Assembly (NCBI RefSeq): GCF_017654505.1
Contig: NC_054545.1
Location: 8,383,927 to 8,447,926, forward strand
Direction: 5' to 3'
Source: Polyodon spathula
Lineage: Eukaryota; Chordata; Actinopteri; Acipenseriformes; Polyodontidae
DNA length: 64,000 bases
Below, one piece after another: positions 12,795-25,315 of this stretch (the first letter of the stretch is position 1; every line of letters begins with the position of its first letter). The position numbers and the translations under genes are program-made. The notes beneath the pieces were generated by a model. It was not told the origin of the DNA. It did not search any database and saw only the letters and a program-made list of their open reading frames with translations.

Positions 12795-13165
12795 TTAGAG
12801 CCTGCCATTTGGAATTAGAAAGCTATTCTAATTTCATATGTACCATTTCTTTTTAGCATCAACCAAGGATTTAGCGGATGAAAAATGAAAGGGGCGAAAT
12901 AGCACCGCCACCTCTTTTGCATTGCATTAATTATGTTTGCGTATGCAAAGCAGCATGTTAAACACAAATACTGAGCTGCCATACATTGTGAGCTATTCAT
13001 GAAGGTCTGACAGTGACCCGAAAATTCCACCGACTGAATGCTGCCGCAGTGCAGAGAGCACAGGCGGCAGAAGCTGTCTGCCGATTTGAAATGGCAGATA
13101 TATAAAGGTCCTGTACAGCCATAATGTGTTAATGCAGCACTATGATATATTTTGGGCAAATTGTA
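12795..13165. other. Candidate conserved non-coding element
   Basis: This block stands out by higher complexity and by clustered homeodomain/POU-like words: TTTGCATTGCATTAATTATG and TATGCAAAG at about 12916-12950, followed by TGAGCTATTCATGAAGG and a GC-richer stretch (about 13010-13080). A minus-strand open frame of 114 codons (12815-13159) runs through it but has no domain signature and an unlikely composition, so I do not call it a gene. An enhancer-like role is inference. Confidence 0.3.
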
Positions 13166-13177
13166 AGTAGACTTAGA

Positions 13178-13180
<3 letters not shown>

Positions 13181-13219
<39 letters not shown>
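13181..13219. repeat. Poly(A) tract, 39 bp
   Basis: An uninterrupted A run. It could be the tail of a retrocopy, but nothing recognisable precedes it on the plus strand. Confidence 0.95.
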
Positions 13220-13221
<2 letters not shown>

Positions 13222-14006
13222 ATTTATAATTTATTTAATTTAAAATAATATTTTATTATCTCCACGTCATACAACAATGTAAAGCCTGCAACGCACCAGC
13301 ATAGTTTGTTTGTCCGACCAATATTTTTGCTTCTAGTTAGTTAGTAAATAGGGCGTGACACTTTGGGAAATACCAGCTGTCATCTCAATTGTCTTCCTGC
13401 AATTCGGGCCAAATCACTGCAGCTTAGTAAATGAGGCCCTTTGTGTTACTTCTTTATTCTTTAGTTGTATTTCACAGACCACAATGTATTTAGAAAGCCA
13501 TTTCCAGATCCGTAGACGCTGTGGAATCAATTTGATGTAGTTGCAGAAAAATGAAGCTGGAATTCTTCTTTACAATGGCAGTAATTGTCTAGATTGCACT
13601 TGTCTGCTTCATAAATATCATTCGCCTCCTTGACTGCTTGGGGCTTGGCAAAATTCTTCAGGGATTGCATCTCTTGTTTTGTTGAGAGATGCCGCTGATA
13701 CACTGAGGTCCTACAAGACTATGACTGTGTTTCTACTGGTCAAAAAATAGCTTATATAGTAGCAGGGAACAGAAGGGCTGAAGGGAACTGATGAAAACAG
13801 TATTGTCTGAAGTGAAATTTACCAGCGTTAGAACACTGTGCTAATGACCTCACCTCAGGGAACACTGCTGTTATAAACAGATCGAAATGTGAAAAATTAG
13901 GTTCCTTACAACTGAAAGAACTGCTGCACTGAAAGATGAAACTAAATTTAATGTCAGCAGAATGTTATGTTTGGAGAATAAAAGCACTTATGGGCAATTT
14001 AAATCA
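13220..14006. other. No recognised gene; possible small MITE at 13.34-13.44 kb
   Basis: TTAGTAAATAGGGCGTGACA (13342-13361) and CTTAGTAAATGAGGCCCTT (about 13424-13442) each look like a TTTACTAA-type MITE end, but they do not form a clean inverted pair. The rest is unassigned. Confidence 0.25.
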
Positions 14007-14083
14007 GCCGAAGTGGCCAAAATAGAACATTACTGTATATATATAAATAGCCAAATGGCCGAAGTGGCCAAAATAGAACATTA

Positions 14084-14162
<79 letters not shown>
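14007..14162. repeat. 51-bp tandem duplication plus (TA)n
   Basis: GCCGAAGTGGCCAAAATAGA with its following ACATTACTGTATATAT occurs at 14007 and again at 14058, an offset of 51 bases. The second copy runs into a pure (TA) array to 14162. The pattern fits slippage anchored in the growing TA tract. Confidence 0.9.
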
Positions 14163-14165
<3 letters not shown>

Positions 14166-15075
14166 TTATTTATTTTTTATTTACTTTACTACAGACTCCT
14201 CCTTCACTCTTACAGTTTTGTTAGTCAATAAACTTCCAACAGTTATTGATACATGTCTACTGGATTACATTGACAAAGAAGGATTACTGGTGATTTGTAT
14301 TACTGTACATGCAAATTACAATGTGAAAGGTGTTAACTTATTTTTGTTTAATTATTTTGGTTTAAGTATACCTTTCATCAGACTTCAAAGCTATGTGTAA
14401 CCACTCCCTGGCTCAAGAATTCATTTCGTGTCTCCATAAATTCCCACTGGTCCTGATTGCCTGACATTAGCCCCATGTAAACTGAAACACTGCCATTAAT
14501 CATGTAAACTCTGGGATTATCCCTTAGTTATCATAGAATAATCACATTAACATGGAACATATCTGATGGTGGAATCCAACGGTCATACAAGTCTTCTATA
14601 AATGCGCCCTTGTGTCAATCAAATGTAAAGCTCACAAATTCTATGAGTTTATGTTCCATGTTAGTGTCTTTTACCTAGAAGTTGGCAGTATTTTTACATA
14701 AGTTAATGTACAATGGGAAAGAGATGAAACATGGAACTGTATATTCTATTTATTTATGTTTTTAAATTGTAACATTTTCCTCTCTGTAAAATATAAATTG
14801 TCGAGGGCAGTCCTGAATTTTCCAAGTAGAAAGTGGACAATCAATTAAAAAGGATTTTAAAACATTTTTTTGGCATTACCGGGAAACTAAAAAACTTCAA
14901 GAAAATACTTGAGATTTTGTAATAAATAGAACAGATTGGAAACTGCAGTTCTTCAAAAATGGTCTCTCTTGGTCATTTAAACAATTATAAACTTGGTTGC
15001 TTTTCTGGAAGGAGAATTCACCCCTAACCAAAACATCAGCAAGTGCTTAAAAGCTCTGTGTGTTATTATTTCTTG
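14163..15075. other. No recognised feature
   Basis: AT-rich sequence, no coding or transposon signature. Confidence 0.5.
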
Positions 15076-15290
15076 TCACTTCTTTTTGTTTCGGCCTCCA
15101 TCCTCCCCAGCCACCTCCTCGCAGCGTGGATCCCGGGTGGAGGTGGCCCATAGCCACTTACTATCTGCGACACTGGTGTGCATGAAACTCTTCATGTATT
15201 TCCAGCTGGCTTCGCATAGGTAGCCGTTGAGCACCCGCGGATGAGACCAGAATTTATCTTTCACTCAGGCTCTGTGTAGTATTTCTCAAG
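15076..15290 (-). other. GC-rich segment, possible isolated exon
   Basis: A CpG-bearing, GC-rich island in AT-rich DNA. On the minus strand a 62-codon open frame (15076-15264) reads VKDKFWSHPRVLNGYLCEAS and goes on through WKYMKSFMHTSVADS. A good donor-like GTAAGT lies at about 15161-15166 in that direction, and an acceptor-like CTACACAG at about 15277-15284. If spliced there, the exon would be about 110 bases, but an in-frame TGA close to the acceptor argues against this frame being coding over its whole length. I do not recognise a protein family. It could be an old exon, a retrocopy fragment or a GC-rich repeat. Confidence 0.3.
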
Positions 15291-15515
15291 GTAATACCAT
15301 ACTCTTGAGGTATTGCTCAGCTACTGAAAAAGATGAAGAGGGCCATTTTTACATAAAATATGCAAGTGGAAGATTTAGTCGCTTGGTGTATATAAATGCT
15401 GACTTTTAGTATAACCTTCGCTCCAACAAAATCCAATTCTGGCGGGCAACTTGAGCAAAGACATTTCTCTATTTTGATATATTGTTTAACGTGGCATGTT
15501 TGATTGAGCGTTAAA

Positions 15516-15516
<1 letters not shown>

Positions 15517-15573
<57 letters not shown>
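15517..15573. repeat. (TA)n microsatellite
   Basis: Pure TA array; the sequence just before it (15462-15506) resembles 4389-4436. Confidence 0.95.
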
Positions 15574-15579
<6 letters not shown>

Positions 15580-16166
15580 GTGTTGTTTAGTGAAAAGTGA
15601 CTTTTCTAAAAAGATAAAAATTTGTAAATAAACTACCAATGGTTATTGAATCTGTTTTTTACTTACACTTTTTGTGCCCAAAAATACGGGTGTATATATA
15701 TAAGACGACTTGAATTATGACCGTTTTAACAACAGCTTAATAATCTGCTCCATTTCTAGGATGATTCACATACAGATTCATCAATGAAACCATTCATCCA
15801 AGCAGCACAATCAGTATAGATGTAAGTAATAACATACTTTACAGCACTCCATAAAGCAAAGCCACTTTTTCATAGATAAAGTCACAGCAGTAATGAAGAG
15901 TTACAGAAAAATGCAAAGGTTCCAACAAAATAATTTAGCATTTATGGTTGTCAAATGCTTCAGCAACTATCACGGGCCAGTGTGACAAATAAAGAGTCAT
16001 TTACCAATAAGCCTTGTTTTTCATTTACCAGAAGTATTACTGTGAAACTGTAAAGCTATCATGTTTGAAGGAAATCACAGGATGATGATGAGAATGCTTT
16101 TTTTTAAGTTAAAATGTTGTGTATTAGACCTGTCCCTGCTTTAACATTTCTATAGAATGTTTTGCC

Positions 16167-16240
16167 TTTTACATTCTGTAAAAATAGTTTCATTTTACAT
16201 TCTGTAAAAAGAGTTTCATTTTACATACAGTAAAAAGTGT
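16167..16240. repeat. 26-bp tandem repeat, about 2.8 copies
   Basis: TTTTACATTCTGTAAAAA followed by TAGTTTCA begins at 16167, 16193 and 16219 with few changes. Each unit contains the small palindrome TTTTACA...TGTAAAA. Confidence 0.9.
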
Positions 16241-18192
16241 ACTCTCTGCTGAAATCCTTTTTGTCCTTACATTATACCATACCTTGCAGTCATTATTAAT
16301 TTTGTTTTTGTAGTAGCAAATGAGTACTGCAGTTAATATTTAGGCTTGTGGATTCTTCAAATTACACTCTTTATCATCATTCACGTATCTTTGGGGAATT
16401 ATCATTTGATATAATCTCCATCATTCAGTATTCCGTCTTCATATGTGAAGCCTGAAGAGCGTGTTTTTTTTTTTCTCTCTTCTGTTGCTATGGCAATCTC
16501 ACATTCATATGTACATCTTTGATCACGCTTGCAAATGGTATGTTAGGATTACAAATATTTTATAATAAAGGTCATATCTCTGTTACTCTTGTTTAAAAAC
16601 AAAATATTTTGAGAAAATTATATACCTTTCTGGTATTTAAACACTATTAGGAATGCTAGTGATAAAATGAACACACAGGTAAAATGTATTCACCTGTGAA
16701 TTGCAAAAAAGATGTGTGTATTTCATATAGGCTACCATTACAGAACAGCTCCTACTGACATACAAAATAAACTGCTGAGAGAAGCACGGGAGCTTTGAAA
16801 CATGAAGAAAAGGATGTCATTTAGCCCTACACATTAATTTTTTTTTAATGTAGTCAATTTTTTGGGGGAATTTGACAAACATGAAACTGCGTATCTATGT
16901 GGCATACATTCGTTTACAGCACTGGAGTGAGCGTGCTACCACCTACAATGTCGAACTTTATACCACCACTCCTTGGATTGGCATTATTTTTATTAAATGG
17001 AGCAGTTCTATCTTTTTTGTTATGTTATGCAAGTTCTAATAGTTTATCTTTACGGTTTATATTTCTGTTGGTGAAATTGGAAAGGCATTTGCTGTCGATG
17101 GTACCTTTTTTTAAAAAAAGAAAAAAATATATTTAAAGAAAAGATTAGCACTGCAGAACAACATTAAAAAAAAGATTACATAGTAATAGGGTCAAGGGTC
17201 ATACTCTGTAACAGCAATGCCTTACCTTCTGCACTTACTCAGATTGGAACATGGACTGATATCTTTGTATGATAGCTGTAAAATTTACTTTTGAGGGACA
17301 TTTAAATGTTTCTCCTTATTGTACCTCACGTTGTTTTTCATTGATGTGTATTCTATCATTTAATCTGTCAGTTTTGATATTGTGCACAGCTAAATATTAT
17401 CCTAGATCTGAGTGTATAGTTCAATGCATTGTGGAAGCTGTAGTTTAAAATTGTAATGGAGTCAATAAAGCACAGCTGGGGGCTCCTAATTGTCTTTAAA
17501 CTTAATTGGAACTACTCTAGTTCTAGACATCAATGTTTTTTGTTTCTGTGAGAGTGTTTTCATATGTTTGGTTCTTCGGGCCAGACGCCTGATCAGTTTT
17601 AATTCTAATTGCTGACGATCATTATTGATCTATGCAATAGTGGCTTACATTGGTTTGCATGGGCTCTATTGTTTAGCTTTGGCTCAGGTCTAGAGGTCCA
17701 GGAGGCACTGCTGGTTGATTGGGTAAGGTTAATTAAAAATGTGTGATAACCAGGGTCGGTAAAACCAGCCGGAAGTACTTGGCTTTATATCCTCTTTATG
17801 TAAAATGCAAGGATTTGTTTGTCTGTGCAATTGACTCAAGCAAGTAGTGCTAGAACCACCCAAAAAACATGAGCAAATGCATGCATGGTGAATGAATCTA
17901 CAGTACCCTAATAAGAATAACCTGACCTGCTCACAGAAGCCTTTAATTCAATGCATCTTGCACCAAGACTCCAAGTGGTAGGCTTACATAGTTACAATGT
18001 ACTTAATGTGTACATCTTCTTATTGTTTAAACTAAAAAACTCCCAGGGTCAATTTTTCACGTTTAGGATGCGTTTTTACTGTATGTTAGGTACACAAGCT
18101 GAATGTTTGTCTATGCCTGCTAGTACTGGTATCAGCACCTTTCATCAACAAACCATTTTAGAAACCTAAAAACAGTCTGATTTTTGTGTCCT
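16241..18192. other. No recognised gene or element
   Basis: Long AT-rich stretch. GCATTGTGGAAGCTGTAGTT at about 17428 resembles a phrase frequent in vertebrate repeats, but no element could be delimited around it. Confidence 0.5.
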
Positions 18193-18904
18193 TGTGACAG
18201 AGAAAGGATAAATCTTGGTTATAAATCTCCCTTCCGACCTATGAAGGCACTGTGTAAAGGGAATAGAGTGACCTGGACTGGATGGTTTTGGCAATTCATT
18301 CCAGGGAAAGATGGAAGATGACCATCTAGAAAGGGGGTGGAGCCACAGTACACCAAGTCATCACCCCAGATGGGAGACAATTTAGCAATCGCAGATTGAA
18401 GGAAAAGCGATTGCACTCACTAACCAAAGGGGGCGTGGCTGAAGGTACAAAAGGGGATGTGGCAAAGCAAACTGTTCCTTTGTTATGGTTGTGAGAGAAC
18501 CGCTGAAGAGCTGTAGAGTAACTGTGTTTCGTGTTTGTTTGTCGTTCTAATTGTACTCATTTGTCATTGTAAGATGGCTACCACATTCTGGGAGCTGTCT
18601 CTGAAGGCCAGCACCAACCCGGACAGCAGTGCACTACGGTTCACTAATAAATTGTATTTCACCACTTGTACGTTAGCATTCACTGTGGACTTGTGATCAT
18701 GTTTGTGTTTCTGGACTGAACCCCTTGGTTTCACTGTGCAGTACACATTGCTGTGCATTGCCAGGGCTTATTATTTATAGTTGCGAAACAACCGGGATTA
18801 TAAAAACAAATAAAGGATTGTTTGGACTGTGGACTTTGTTGTCTGTCATCTGTTTAAGCAGTGTATCACATCTACACCTGCGCACTGCAAACCACTTTGC
18901 CACA
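18193..18904 (+). mobile_element. Probable solo LTR
   Basis: The 712-bp segment starts TGTGACAG and ends TTGCCACA, giving the TG...CA ends with a short imperfect inverted repeat typical of LTRs. The flanking 5-mers are GTCCT (18188-18192) and GTACT (18905-18909), a 4-of-5 target duplication. Possible polyadenylation signals AATAAA occur near 18645 and 18808, and a GTACAAAAG promoter-like box near 18445. No primer-binding site or coding region follows, so recombination between two LTRs or truncation has left only this one. The family is probably Ty3/gypsy-like, but this is inference. Confidence 0.65.
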
Positions 18905-18986
18905 GTACTACAACAAAGTAAAGTTTTATCTTCAAGAGTGATCTGGCATTACGTGTACAATACAGAGAAAAGGAAATAATGTTATA

Positions 18987-19524
18987 TATTGTAAAACTTC
19001 AAATAATTCCCAGGTCTCAAATAATAGCCTGTCTACAATATGCGCTGTATCTTCTGGCAAATATTGAAAATAAACGCTGGGTCTCTATTAAATGCTGGGT
19101 CTCTCTCATTGCCATTGAAGCTGAGGAAGATGAAGAGATGAGGAGATATTTGTTCTTCTGCTTGTTCATTTTCCAACATTTTGCATATTGTTTTCTTGTT
19201 AGCCAGTGTGTATAAAAAGAATGTAATAATACTTTTGCTTTATACTTGAGGGTGTACAATACAATGTAATTGTGGTGTAAAACAAAACTGTTACTTAGTT
19301 CCCACTGACACACAACCTTTTAACAAAGTTGCTGGAATGTTTAAATTGAGTTCCAATGTTACTACAAGGTGTCAGTGGCTTCTCAAAGACCGCATGAAGC
19401 ATGTGAAGCTAGTGGTGTAATATTAACACCTGTCTCAAATAATCACCGGTCTCCAATACGCACTGGGTCTGCTGGCAAATATTGTAAATAAACACCAGAG
19501 GCGTTTAATCGAAGTTTTACAGTA
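18987..19524. mobile_element. TA-flanked MITE (pogo/Tigger-like)
   Basis: The left end TTGTAAAACTTCAAATAA (from 18989) is the inverted counterpart of the right end TCGAAGTTTTACAG (to 19522), and TA dinucleotides flank both. The element is 534 bp without a transposase, so it is non-autonomous. Inside, GTCTCAAATAAT...CTGGCAAATATT...AAATAAACRC occurs twice in direct orientation, at about 19013-19077 and 19435-19496. Terminal sequences of this GTAAAAC...AAATAAACGC style occur in Tigger/pogo-related MITEs; the superfamily call is inference from that and the TA target. Confidence 0.65.
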
Positions 19525-20499
19525 GTCTATGTTTGCATTCATGTTGGTTGTACACACTGTAGTGTAAACTACACACTAATGCTTCCCTGTAACATATTTC
19601 TGTAGGTTTGTAAAATATGACAAAATAAATATGGTTAGATATCACCACAAGAAAACTCAAAAGAATAACATCCTTCAATTATCAAACATTCCTGACACAA
19701 ACCTTAGAAACCTGATAATGGGACTCTCAGTAAAGCTTGCAACAAAACAAAAATGCTTGCCTTGAATGTGCTCTGAAGCCTATTTATAAAAATACACCCA
19801 GCAAGGCCTAATGGGGTCCTTTCTGTATAACAGAGAATATGCTTTCATCATTATTTCACACAATATTCATGTTATCCTTTCTAACAAAGGTTTTTTTTTA
19901 AAAAAAGAAAGAAATCAACACTAATGCTTCATATTATTATTTTCCAAATGTCTTTTGTACAGCATAATTTATTATTGATTACATTACCTAAATCTTATTA
20001 TTTCTTTTGATTGGAAGGTGCAATGATTGATAATACATTTCAGCACACTAGCACTAACATTACCATGCTTTTATACCAAGCTTAATCATCTGCAGCCCCC
20101 AATGAAACTGCAAGAAACAGGAAACAGTTGACCTGCAATAGGGTTACATAATGGGCCCTATTATTAAATAATAAGAAAGGGGCCCCTATATACTGTACAC
20201 AGCAGTAATCTGATCATTTACTGTTTACACCACTAATGTTAAACACAACTAATAATATGCATTCCACTAATTTCACACCTTATTTCTGGGAATTTGCTAA
20301 GTGAAAAAGTGAAAAAAGTGCTAGTGCACTTATTACAACTATATTTGTTTCATCTTTACATTTGACGTCTTTTCCAAACTTGTGGCCATGAACATTGCGA
20401 TGAGTCAAAGGGTTTTCGGTCTGTGATTCAGCCTCCTGACAGTAGATGGCATCAAACCAACTCGGGACTTCCCTTACCAAGATCTCGTGACCATGGCAA
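19525..20499. other. No recognised feature
   Basis: A 66-codon minus-strand frame at 20280-20480 has a balanced composition but no motif I recognise; the rest is AT-rich and unassigned. Confidence 0.45.
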
Positions 20500-20960
20500 A
20501 AGTCATCTTTTTAGGGGTGGCACCTTGGTGAGGGGCGGAAGTACGAGTATGTAAATTCCAGCCACTGGAGTCAAGTGAAGGATAAGGACACTTGTCAGTT
20601 GGGGAATGGTGTTCCACTGACTACAGAGGCGGGACATTACGTACTAAAGGGAACGTACTACTGTGTTCGGGGTTGGTCCGAAAGTAAAATAGGAGGAGTA
20701 ACGGGTGGAGGGAGAGACTAGTTTGGTGCCGCAGGATTTTTTTAACACTAACATTTCTTTTGTCTTTTTTTGTTTATGTATAGTTCGCCACGAAGACGAT
20801 TAAAGACGAGTTCTCACGGTCTGTTTTGGATTTCACCCCTGCACTCCTTCCCTCACACCATTTTGTTTTCTTTTGTTATTTAATTATTTTGTTGTGTATA
20901 GATAATAAAAATAAATTATTTTATTTCTGTACACATAAATTACTGTCTGGACATTCCATT
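20500..20960. repeat. GC-richer, LTR-like unclassified segment
   Basis: From about 20510 to 20830 the sequence has clearly more G and CpG than its surroundings (GGGGCGG, ACGTAC, TTCGCCACGAAGACG). It is followed by AATAAAAATAAAT near 20905, reminiscent of an LTR or transposon end with a polyadenylation signal. I found no matching ends or second copy. Confidence 0.3.
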
Positions 20961-22257
20961 TAATACACTCTTGCCTCACAAACATATACACAGAAAAGTA
21001 TAATTATCTCATGCTCAGTATTTGCTATATATTTTGAGCCAATGTGACACATTCTCGACATATTTTAGTACAGTTTGAGCTGTACTAGGAGGTATTCCAC
21101 ATTGAAGTACTCTTTCATCTCTTGGAACCACTGTGAAATTAACCAGTACATATACATTTTAATCAGGGCTAATATTTAATGATTTATGTATTGAATTTCA
21201 ATGTAATTATTGAGCAATTTTTTTAAAAAAAATTGTAACAAATATCAATGACTAGTAGTCTTGAGGAAAGTACAAAGTTTATATAAGGGCTCACTTTTTA
21301 TTCAGTGTTGCCCTGAGGTGGGTAAAGTCAAAAGGAATTGATGGTTGTGGATGAAGGAAAGGGATTTACCATCCCGCTGTGGTGATAAACAACAGAGAAC
21401 TTGAATTGCAGTGGATGTAAGAGCTCATCACCAGCTGGACAGGTGCAGACAGCACTGCTGAGGTGAAGTAAAAAGAAGATGAAATGCCGCTGGGAGGGGA
21501 AGAGCAGAATACTAGACATAAGGGGAGATCACATGGAATTTAGATTTATTTCATTCACCTTTATCACAAGCAAAGTACCTTTTCTGCCAGTTTGACAAGA
21601 TGCTAAATAGAGAGGTAATTTCATGGGGGTTTGCTCCCCCTGCCTCACTTCATTTCATACACAAAGACTTCATCAGGTTCAAACTGGTAGGTAGAAAATG
21701 ACAGGCCTGGATGGGTTTTAATTAACTATGTCCTGCATAATAAAGTACAGAAAACCAAACACCAGGATTAAAGGGATGAGGCTCACACAAGGCTAATAAG
21801 TATTGTGTATTTATGAATGTGGGTAAATGGAAAAGCTTCTTCCTGATCAATGATTTCTCTTAATAACAACAAAAATAATAATCACAACGCTAAATAAAAT
21901 GCAGTGTCAGGTATGTTCACTGTATATTTTTGACCCTGTTTGGGATGCATAACTCCTGTCACGTCTTCGTTAATTAGAGCATGTAGTAAGTTTAAAATAT
22001 GCAGTATGAAAAGTTCAATATACATTATATAACATATGTTTTGTGCTTTAACAAATACATCTATCCCTATGCACCATCCATGTGTGTGTTTTATTTATAG
22101 CTGACATACAGTTAAATGAAATGACATATTCTGGTAAAACTGGAGAAAACCCCCAGCATGCACCGCACACCTACCTGCAACATCACTACAGTGCTGCTTT
22201 TGAATCAGAAGAGGGAACATAACAACATTTTTAACCCATCTAAATAAAGTAATTGCA

Positions 22258-22261
<4 letters not shown>
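20961..22261. other. No recognised gene or element
   Basis: Unassigned AT-rich sequence without coding signatures. Confidence 0.5.

Positions 22262-22342
<81 letters not shown>
22262..22342. repeat. (TA)n microsatellite
   Basis: Pure TA array of about 81 bases; Tyr-Ile frames on both strands derive from it. Confidence 0.97.
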
Positions 22343-22344
<2 letters not shown>

Positions 22345-22870
22345 TTGTGTTGTTGCTCACCTTTACAACAGTTCTTCAAATGGTCACCCAGTGTCCGTGG
22401 CTTTCATTGAAGATATTCAAAATATGGCGCTCGATAATGTCATCATTACGGCACAACATAACTACCTATTCAGCTTACAAAGTACGCACGCTCACACTTC
22501 TGTCCTGAGAGAACTACCCTGCTGTTTTATGCACGTGTAAACGCTCTGTTTCTGAATATTTTGTACCAGAATGGTATCGCAAGGGTTCTGGAACGACAGT
22601 GTAAACACACCTAGGATTGGGATTAACTAGAGAAGAATTTAGGGTCTTGAGAAATTCACTGTAGATTTTACACACACTGACACACCAGCAAGTCAACACC
22701 AGCACTGTTGGACACTTTTTGACCTGTTTTACTCTAAAGTAGTTAAATGAAATGGAATATTAAACTTTACAAGCAACTTATGTTTAAATGACCCATAGTT
22801 TTATGTTTTAAAAAATATTGGGATAAAATCTTGTTAACAGCTTTTTCATGTACAGCTATTTTAGGAGTGA
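22343..22870. other. No recognised feature
   Basis: Unassigned sequence between two TA-rich arrays. Confidence 0.5.
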
Positions 22871-22975
22871 GACATAATATATTATATATATAATATATAT
22901 ATATATTATATTATATATATATATCTATATATTGATATACTATATATATATATTTAATATATATATAATAACATT
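22871..22975. repeat. Imperfect TA-rich array
   Basis: Mixed TATA/ATTA low-complexity sequence with several phase changes. Confidence 0.9.
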
Positions 22976-25233
22976 GTAGTCAAACAAAACTACAAAATGA
23001 TATTGCAAAAGTCTACCGGAAGCCACACAAGTAAGAGTATTTCATGTTAGATTTTGTGATTGAAATTTTTCAGTGTTGTCAGTTTTTTGTTTAGTATATG
23101 AAAGACTACAAAGAGCTATGTAATTCAGTATGTTAATGTAATATTACTCTGCAGGTTTCATTCCACTTTATGAACCAAAATTAGTTCATTCTAAAGAGTG
23201 ATGCAAAACTTTTGGGAGTAGCTATAGATAAACATTGTCTATAAAATGTTGTTAGACTTTTTATAAAAAGCATGATGACAAACCACATGTCTTTGGTACA
23301 TGAAAAGCAACATTAATAACATACAGGCTTTTCCAAAAAAAAACAATTATATTTATTGATTTATTTTTTCTTAAGCCTGCTTGGCAGACAGTCTAGTGCT
23401 AGCCTTGCTTCAGCAAATCCTTTACTCAGGAACCAGTTAATTTATAAAGTTCTCATTTACATCACTTGGAGTGCACTTCTGTATCTTAGCTTAAAAGCCT
23501 TCTTGATTGAGCTCCATATTAAGACTGTGTGAGATAAGTGGGTGTGACCTGATTCACTCAAGCATACACAAAGGAAATACATTTCAGAGGAAGCAGTGAA
23601 ATCCTGTGGCATACAAAGAGAAAATTGAACGCTAATGTGGTAGTTTCATTCAAAAAAATCTTTACAGGCAATTTTGAGAAGGTCTTTTTTTCTCGTGTAA
23701 TCAGCATTTGCCTGAAATAAACATGTTATCAGAGGTGGCCCAAGGTACATACTTTCATGCTTTTGCCTTTTTATTAGTTTTTTAGACCAACATGCTTGTT
23801 ATCCCAACACAATTCAATTGAGATGTGATAGGTGATCCTCTACATCTCCTAGTACTAAATACAAAAAAATAATCCATGCCTACTCACTTCTATAAAAAAA
23901 TAAAAATAAAATAAATAAAAATCACCTCAGTTTTTAATTAATCATATATTTTGATATTCCCAGCTATTATATTGTTTACAAGCACAGTCCAAACAGATTC
24001 ATAATTATTACATATTATTTTCAACCCTAAGGTTTTTTTTTTTATAAAATGATTTGTTCAAGTGATGCCATCACCTTTCCTTGCACTCTGTGAAGATTAT
24101 GTCATTAAAAAATAAAGAAATTCATAGCATTTCAAAAACAATTTACACACTCAGCTACTGTATTAAGTTGTCTGCACCATTTCCGTGACATTGAACTAGT
24201 GACGATTGAGATATTTAGACTTTTTAAAAATATACATATGTGTTATTTCTGATAACATTATGAGCTACTGCAGGATTAAAACAAACAGGATAACATTTTG
24301 ATTATAGAATGTTATTAAATCACATGTATAATCATATACTTTTAAATGTTTCTTTATTTTAAGATACTTACTCCTTTTTTTATTCCTAATGACAAAGATA
24401 ATTGGTTAATGTTGGATCCAGTTCCACCCACCTCTGTTCTGTACAGTGGAAGCAATGAGTTAATCTCCAGTGACTCCCATATGTGAACCTTTTTCAGTTC
24501 ATAGATGGTTTCTGAGTGGAAGTATAAACTCATTACAATACTATACTTCAACAGTGTCTGCCTCCAAGGCAATATCGTGTGGTACATTTTACAAGGACTT
24601 TTTTTTTTTTTTCATATCTCTGCAAACACAAGCTAGTGCTCTAACCACTCAAATGCATTTCCCCAGGTAACTACTGAAGGTGATTCTAGGGACATTCTAA
24701 ATAAGAACAATACTGTTCACTAATTTATAGTTTATGTGTTGCCTTTCTGAGTACAGGTTTAGTCATTTGGTACTATTATACTTATTATATTTCCCCTAGA
24801 CACTACAGAAGCGAAAAGCATGGAACATGACCATAGAGTTATACAAAAACTGTCCACTATGCCCTGCATTAAGAATGCATGATATTGCACGCTCTATATA
24901 TGAGAACCTGTAGTTTATAAACACCACATAGGCTTTCTTAGGCTGCCCACTGTGTGAACTGAAAAGCTAAAGCTAACAAAGTTTTTTTTTTTTAACACAC
25001 AGTAGTGGGCTGTGCTGGCAAGGAGTTAAGAGCACAGAGGGATGGCAGCTGACTTCTACCCTTCCTGAAATGATTATCTCTCCAATATCAGATGGATTGG
25101 GACTAGTATTTTCACGAGTGAGAAAAAAACAAAAACAAAAACAAAAAAAACTGTATATATATGACCTGCAAAGTTGTATGATCACAATATTTTTCCCAAG
25201 GTTTAAAATATGGGTGCGGGTCTGCAAAGTATG
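22976..25233. other. No recognised gene or element
   Basis: AT-rich sequence with short A and T runs; open frames near 24354-24670 have no recognisable motifs. Confidence 0.5.
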
Positions 25234-25243
25234 TATATATATA

Positions 25244-25312
<69 letters not shown>
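25234..25312. repeat. (TA)n microsatellite
   Basis: TA array, interrupted near its left end. Confidence 0.95.

Positions 25313-25315
<3 letters not shown>

Noticed and set aside
12815..13159. 114-codon minus-strand open frame
   Set aside because: No domain or family signature; the block looks more like non-coding conserved DNA.
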